Below are positions 6,254 to 8,635 of a stretch of DNA of 8,635 nucleotides, in pieces. The stretch is from Fidelibacterota bacterium (GTDB lineage: Bacteria > Fidelibacterota > Marinisomatia > SCGC-AAA003-L08 > D37C17): contig JABHHG010000046.1 in the NCBI GenBank assembly GCA_018671635.1, positions 1 to 8,635 on the forward strand, read 5' to 3'. The notes below the pieces were generated by a model. It saw only the letters and a program-made list of their open reading frames with translations. It did no database searches and was not told the origin of the DNA. The position numbers and the translations under genes are program-made. The stretch's first letter is position 1; every line of letters starts with the position of its first letter.

Positions 6254-8635
6254 TTTAAAAAAGTTACTTTTTTACTCATTAATTGATTCGCAAACTTTAT
6301 ATTTACAAAATAGATACCAGAAGGTACGATTCGACCAGCGTTATCCAATCCACTCCAAACCACAGCATGATATCCGGGATTAATAGTTTCATCCTTCAAG
6401 TTTAGCACATGTTGACCCCGAATATTATAAATATCAATCATCACATCATTTTCATCTGGAATAGCAAACTCAATAGTGGTTGATGGATTAAATGGATTTG
6501 GGTAGATATTCCCCAATGTGAATTTTTCAGGCAAAGGCTCAATGGCATCCCAATTGTAGGCCACTGCATAATTTCCAGAACTCATAATGGATGTAACGAA
6601 AGATTCACCATCAAACTCAGTGGTTAATTCTTCAATACTATTATCATTTATTTTAATAATTTGATATTTATATGATGATTCTTCAGTAAAATTTTCTGAT
6701 AATGTAAAACTTAATAGCGCAGATCTTAATAATACCATTGAATTTGCAGTTATTTGATATTCTCTGGAAATAATCTCTATACTATTTTTAGATAAATCTT
6801 CATTGACATTCGATGCTGAGATAATAACTGGTGTCTCATAGGCTACTGAATTTTCAGGAACATACATCTCTAAAACATTATCTGGTGATGATACAGTACG
6901 TGCCAACTCAGGAATTAATATTTCATATTTTACCGTATCTAATGAACGTCCCAAATTTAATCGTTTATCTCGAACTTGGAAATTATACTTCACCGTTCCT
7001 GTACTTACAAATGTGGATGAAATATGGTATAAACTATCATCCATTTTACTAGGAAATAAATTTTGTGTGTATGCATCAAAGTCAATCCAAACCCGCGCAA
7101 CAGAATCAATGGTTTCCTCATTTGTAATAAAATAAAGATCATAATATTCTGAATATAATTCACTTTGGAAGAAGGCCATTTCTGCTGAAGGGAGTTCTAA
7201 GTCGATTTTTAAATCCACATCACTTAAAACCAATCTTACGGGATCGTTATTCAATCTATCTTTTGAATAATTTTGAGCCACCACATTCCACGAATATTGG
7301 GTCACACCAGTAGTATCTAAATGCTCTGTTGTATATAGTGAATCAGGATTAAACTCACCCGTATAAACTGGGAATTTAGATGTCATATCAATCTCAACAG
7401 ATACAGAGTCAAACTCAGTAAATAATCGACTATCAATATCATCTCTTAAAATGTAAGTTTTACTATTTTCACTTGGGGTAGCTTCTAACCTGTAATAAAG
7501 CCTAAATAAAGAATCAAAATTCCATGTTGCATAAGTGTCAACATCTAATGAATCATCTTCAACCCATGAAAACTTTAATAAAGAATCGGGCTGTACAGGA
7601 GGTGCAAATACTTGATACGGCAGTCGATAGAAAATATCTGTGGTATCGTTACTCGCATCAATATCAAAATAAAAGGTTGAGTTATCTTTAGCGTAGTCAT
7701 ATACTCGTGGATGAATTTCAAATGGTTTAGGAATGTCATTTATTTGATGCACCCAAATATCAAATTCCTGATCATCTGAGGTATCATCTCCATAATTAGT
7801 ACCAAGATAGTTGATTATTCCTCCATCATCTGAGAGATTTACTGTGATTTTTGCTTTCCCATTGAAATTAGCATTGACAGAGTATTCTATATTTGCAGTA
7901 CTATCATCTATAAAAATAAATTGAGGGAAATTTTCAAAAATTGTCGAGTCATTCTTACTTGAACTTATAGTAAATGTTAAGTTTTGATTAGCTTCATCTT
8001 CCGGCCCTCTGATTATATCAGTTATCCATTTAGAAGCTTCTTTTATACCACCATCTTCGTCTATTTCTACTAAATTTTCTGAATCTAACACAAATGAAGG
8101 AGCGTCATTTATAGCTTGTACAGATATATTAAATATTTGAGGGTCTGAAGTATCATCTCCATATGTAGTATCAAGATAGTTAATTATTCCTCCATCATCT
8201 CTCAATGTTAGTGAAACTTCAACTTCACCATTTTTATCATCTGCTATTTGATATGTTAAGTCCCCAGTACTAGTATCAACAGTAGGTAAAACTATAAAAA
8301 AGCTATTATCTGTAATAATATGGAATGATAATACTTGCGAACTTTCATTTAAGGGACCTTTACTTATATTAGTTGCCCATGATGGTACTATTATTTGTCC
8401 AGCATCTTCTAAAATAAAGCCATCATCGGCTTTTATGAAACTCGGGACATCATTCACCGCATTTATTTTCAATGTATAGAATTGAGTATATGAATTCACA
8501 TCTCCTTCATTTACATCACTTCCACTATCTTCCGCAGTAATTTGTAAGAGTATCTCACCATTACTGTCAGGTATATTTTCAAAAGTAATATCACCTGAAC
8601 TATCCATTGATACATTTGCAAAATCAATAAGATTA
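6250..8635 (-). CDS. Large surface protein with cadherin-like tandem repeats and T9SS-type C-terminal sorting domain, 5' truncated
   Basis: The frame is open to the right window edge (nine codons beyond the first in-window ATG at 8607), so the N-terminus is missing; about 794 residues are visible. Numbered from that ATG: three repeat units of the cadherin-like/Ig-like kind found in bacterial adhesins, each closing with 'NDxPxF' (51-57, 167-172, 289-296) and two with a 'DDGGIINYL...YGDDTSD' loop repeating every 123 residues; a beta-rich region with no recognised family (about 297-690); and a C-terminal domain (about 695-785) with 'YPNPFNPSTTIEFAIP', 'IYNIRGQ', 'SGIYFVNI' and a final 'KKVTFLK'. 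That tail is the secretion and sorting signal widely seen in FCB bacteria and associated with the type IX system. The protein is probably surface-exposed and may mediate adhesion or calcium-dependent binding. The stop overlaps the lipoprotein start (ATGA). Confidence 0.85.
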   Translation of the reverse strand, partial: NLIDFANVSMDSSGDITFENIPDSNGEILLQITAEDSGSDVNEGDVNSYTQFYTLKINAVNDVPSFIKADDGFILEDAGQIIVPSWATNISKGPLNESSQVLSFHIITDNSFFIVLPTVDTSTGDLTYQIADDKNGEVEVSLTLRDDGGIINYLDTTYGDDTSDPQIFNISVQAINDAPSFVLDSENLVEIDEDGGIKEASKWITDIIRGPEDEANQNLTFTISSSKNDSTIFENFPQFIFIDDSTANIEYSVNANFNGKAKITVNLSDDGGIINYLGTNYGDDTSDDQEFDIWVHQINDIPKPFEIHPRVYDYAKDNSTFYFDIDASNDTTDIFYRLPYQVFAPPVQPDSLLKFSWVEDDSLDVDTYATWNFDSLFRLYYRLEATPSENSKTYILRDDIDSRLFTEFDSVSVEIDMTSKFPVYTGEFNPDSLYTTEHLDTTGVTQYSWNVVAQNYSKDRLNNDPVRLVLSDVDLKIDLELPSAEMAFFQSELYSEYYDLYFITNEETIDSVARVWIDFDAYTQNLFPSKMDDSLYHISSTFVSTGTVKYNFQVRDKRLNLGRSLDTVKYEILIPELARTVSSPDNVLEMYVPENSVAYETPVIISASNVNEDLSKNSIEIISREYQITANSMVLLRSALLSFTLSENFTEESSYKYQIIKINDNSIEELTTEFDGESFVTSIMSSGNYAVAYNWDAIEPLPEKFTLGNIYPNPFNPSTTIEFAIPDENDVMIDIYNIRGQHVLNLKDETINPGYHAVVWSGLDNAGRIVPSGIYFVNIKFANQLMSKKVTFLK
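7777..8200. repeat. Direct repeat pair within the surface protein gene (7777-7831 and 8146-8200)
   Basis: Two 55-base segments 369 bases apart match at 50 of 55 positions. They encode the 'DDGGIINYL...YGDDTSD' loop of consecutive repeat units. The 369-base offset equals 123 codons, so gain or loss of a unit by recombination would keep the frame. Confidence 0.85.

Noticed and set aside
5710..7052. + strand open frames (5710-5958 and 6831-7052) antisense to the lipoprotein and surface protein
   Set aside because: Antisense shadows without ribosome binding site or domain.

Overview
The window looks like chromosomal DNA from an AT-rich Gram-negative bacterium of the FCB superphylum. The best guess is Marinimicrobia (SAR406) or a close relative. 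This rests on paired dockerin-like repeats at the C-termini of secreted enzymes, a 'YPNPFNPST...SGIYFVNI' sorting tail of the kind linked to type IX secretion, a lipoprotein, and one Bacteroidota-style promoter match. No rRNA, tRNA, insertion sequence or CRISPR array was seen, so the taxonomy is inference.

Left part, + strand (1-1885). The window opens in the 3' end of an SRAP-family (YedK/HMCES-like) gene. A gap of about 310 bases follows. It holds two GC-rich islands in AT-rich DNA, several hairpins, a terminator-like hairpin with a T run, and a candidate promoter. Next come queE and queC, two consecutive steps of 7-deazaguanine (preQ0/queuosine) synthesis. Both are intact and probably co-transcribed.

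Right part, - strand (8635 down to 1882). Four genes read leftwards: (i) a large surface protein with tandem cadherin-like repeats and a C-terminal sorting domain, cut by the window edge; (ii) a TPR-like lipoprotein whose start overlaps the stop of (i) as ATGA; (iii) a secreted peptidylarginine deiminase of the Porphyromonas (PPAD) type; (iv) a secreted M14 zinc carboxypeptidase whose ATG overlaps the stop of (iii) as TAATG. Genes (iii) and (iv) both end in a two-repeat dockerin-like domain. The last gene meets queC tail to tail with a 4-base overlap.

The most interesting signal is the coupled deiminase-carboxypeptidase pair. The deiminase keeps the catalytic residues of PPAD and, at the same spacing, the two arginines that in PPAD grip the substrate's C-terminal carboxylate. 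Both enzymes would therefore act on peptide C-termini, carry the same kind of C-terminal module, and be made from overlapping cistrons. This suggests an extracellular C-terminal processing unit, cutting and citrullinating peptide ends, next to genes for a surface adhesin and a lipoprotein. The coupling and motifs are visible in the sequence; the joint function is inference.
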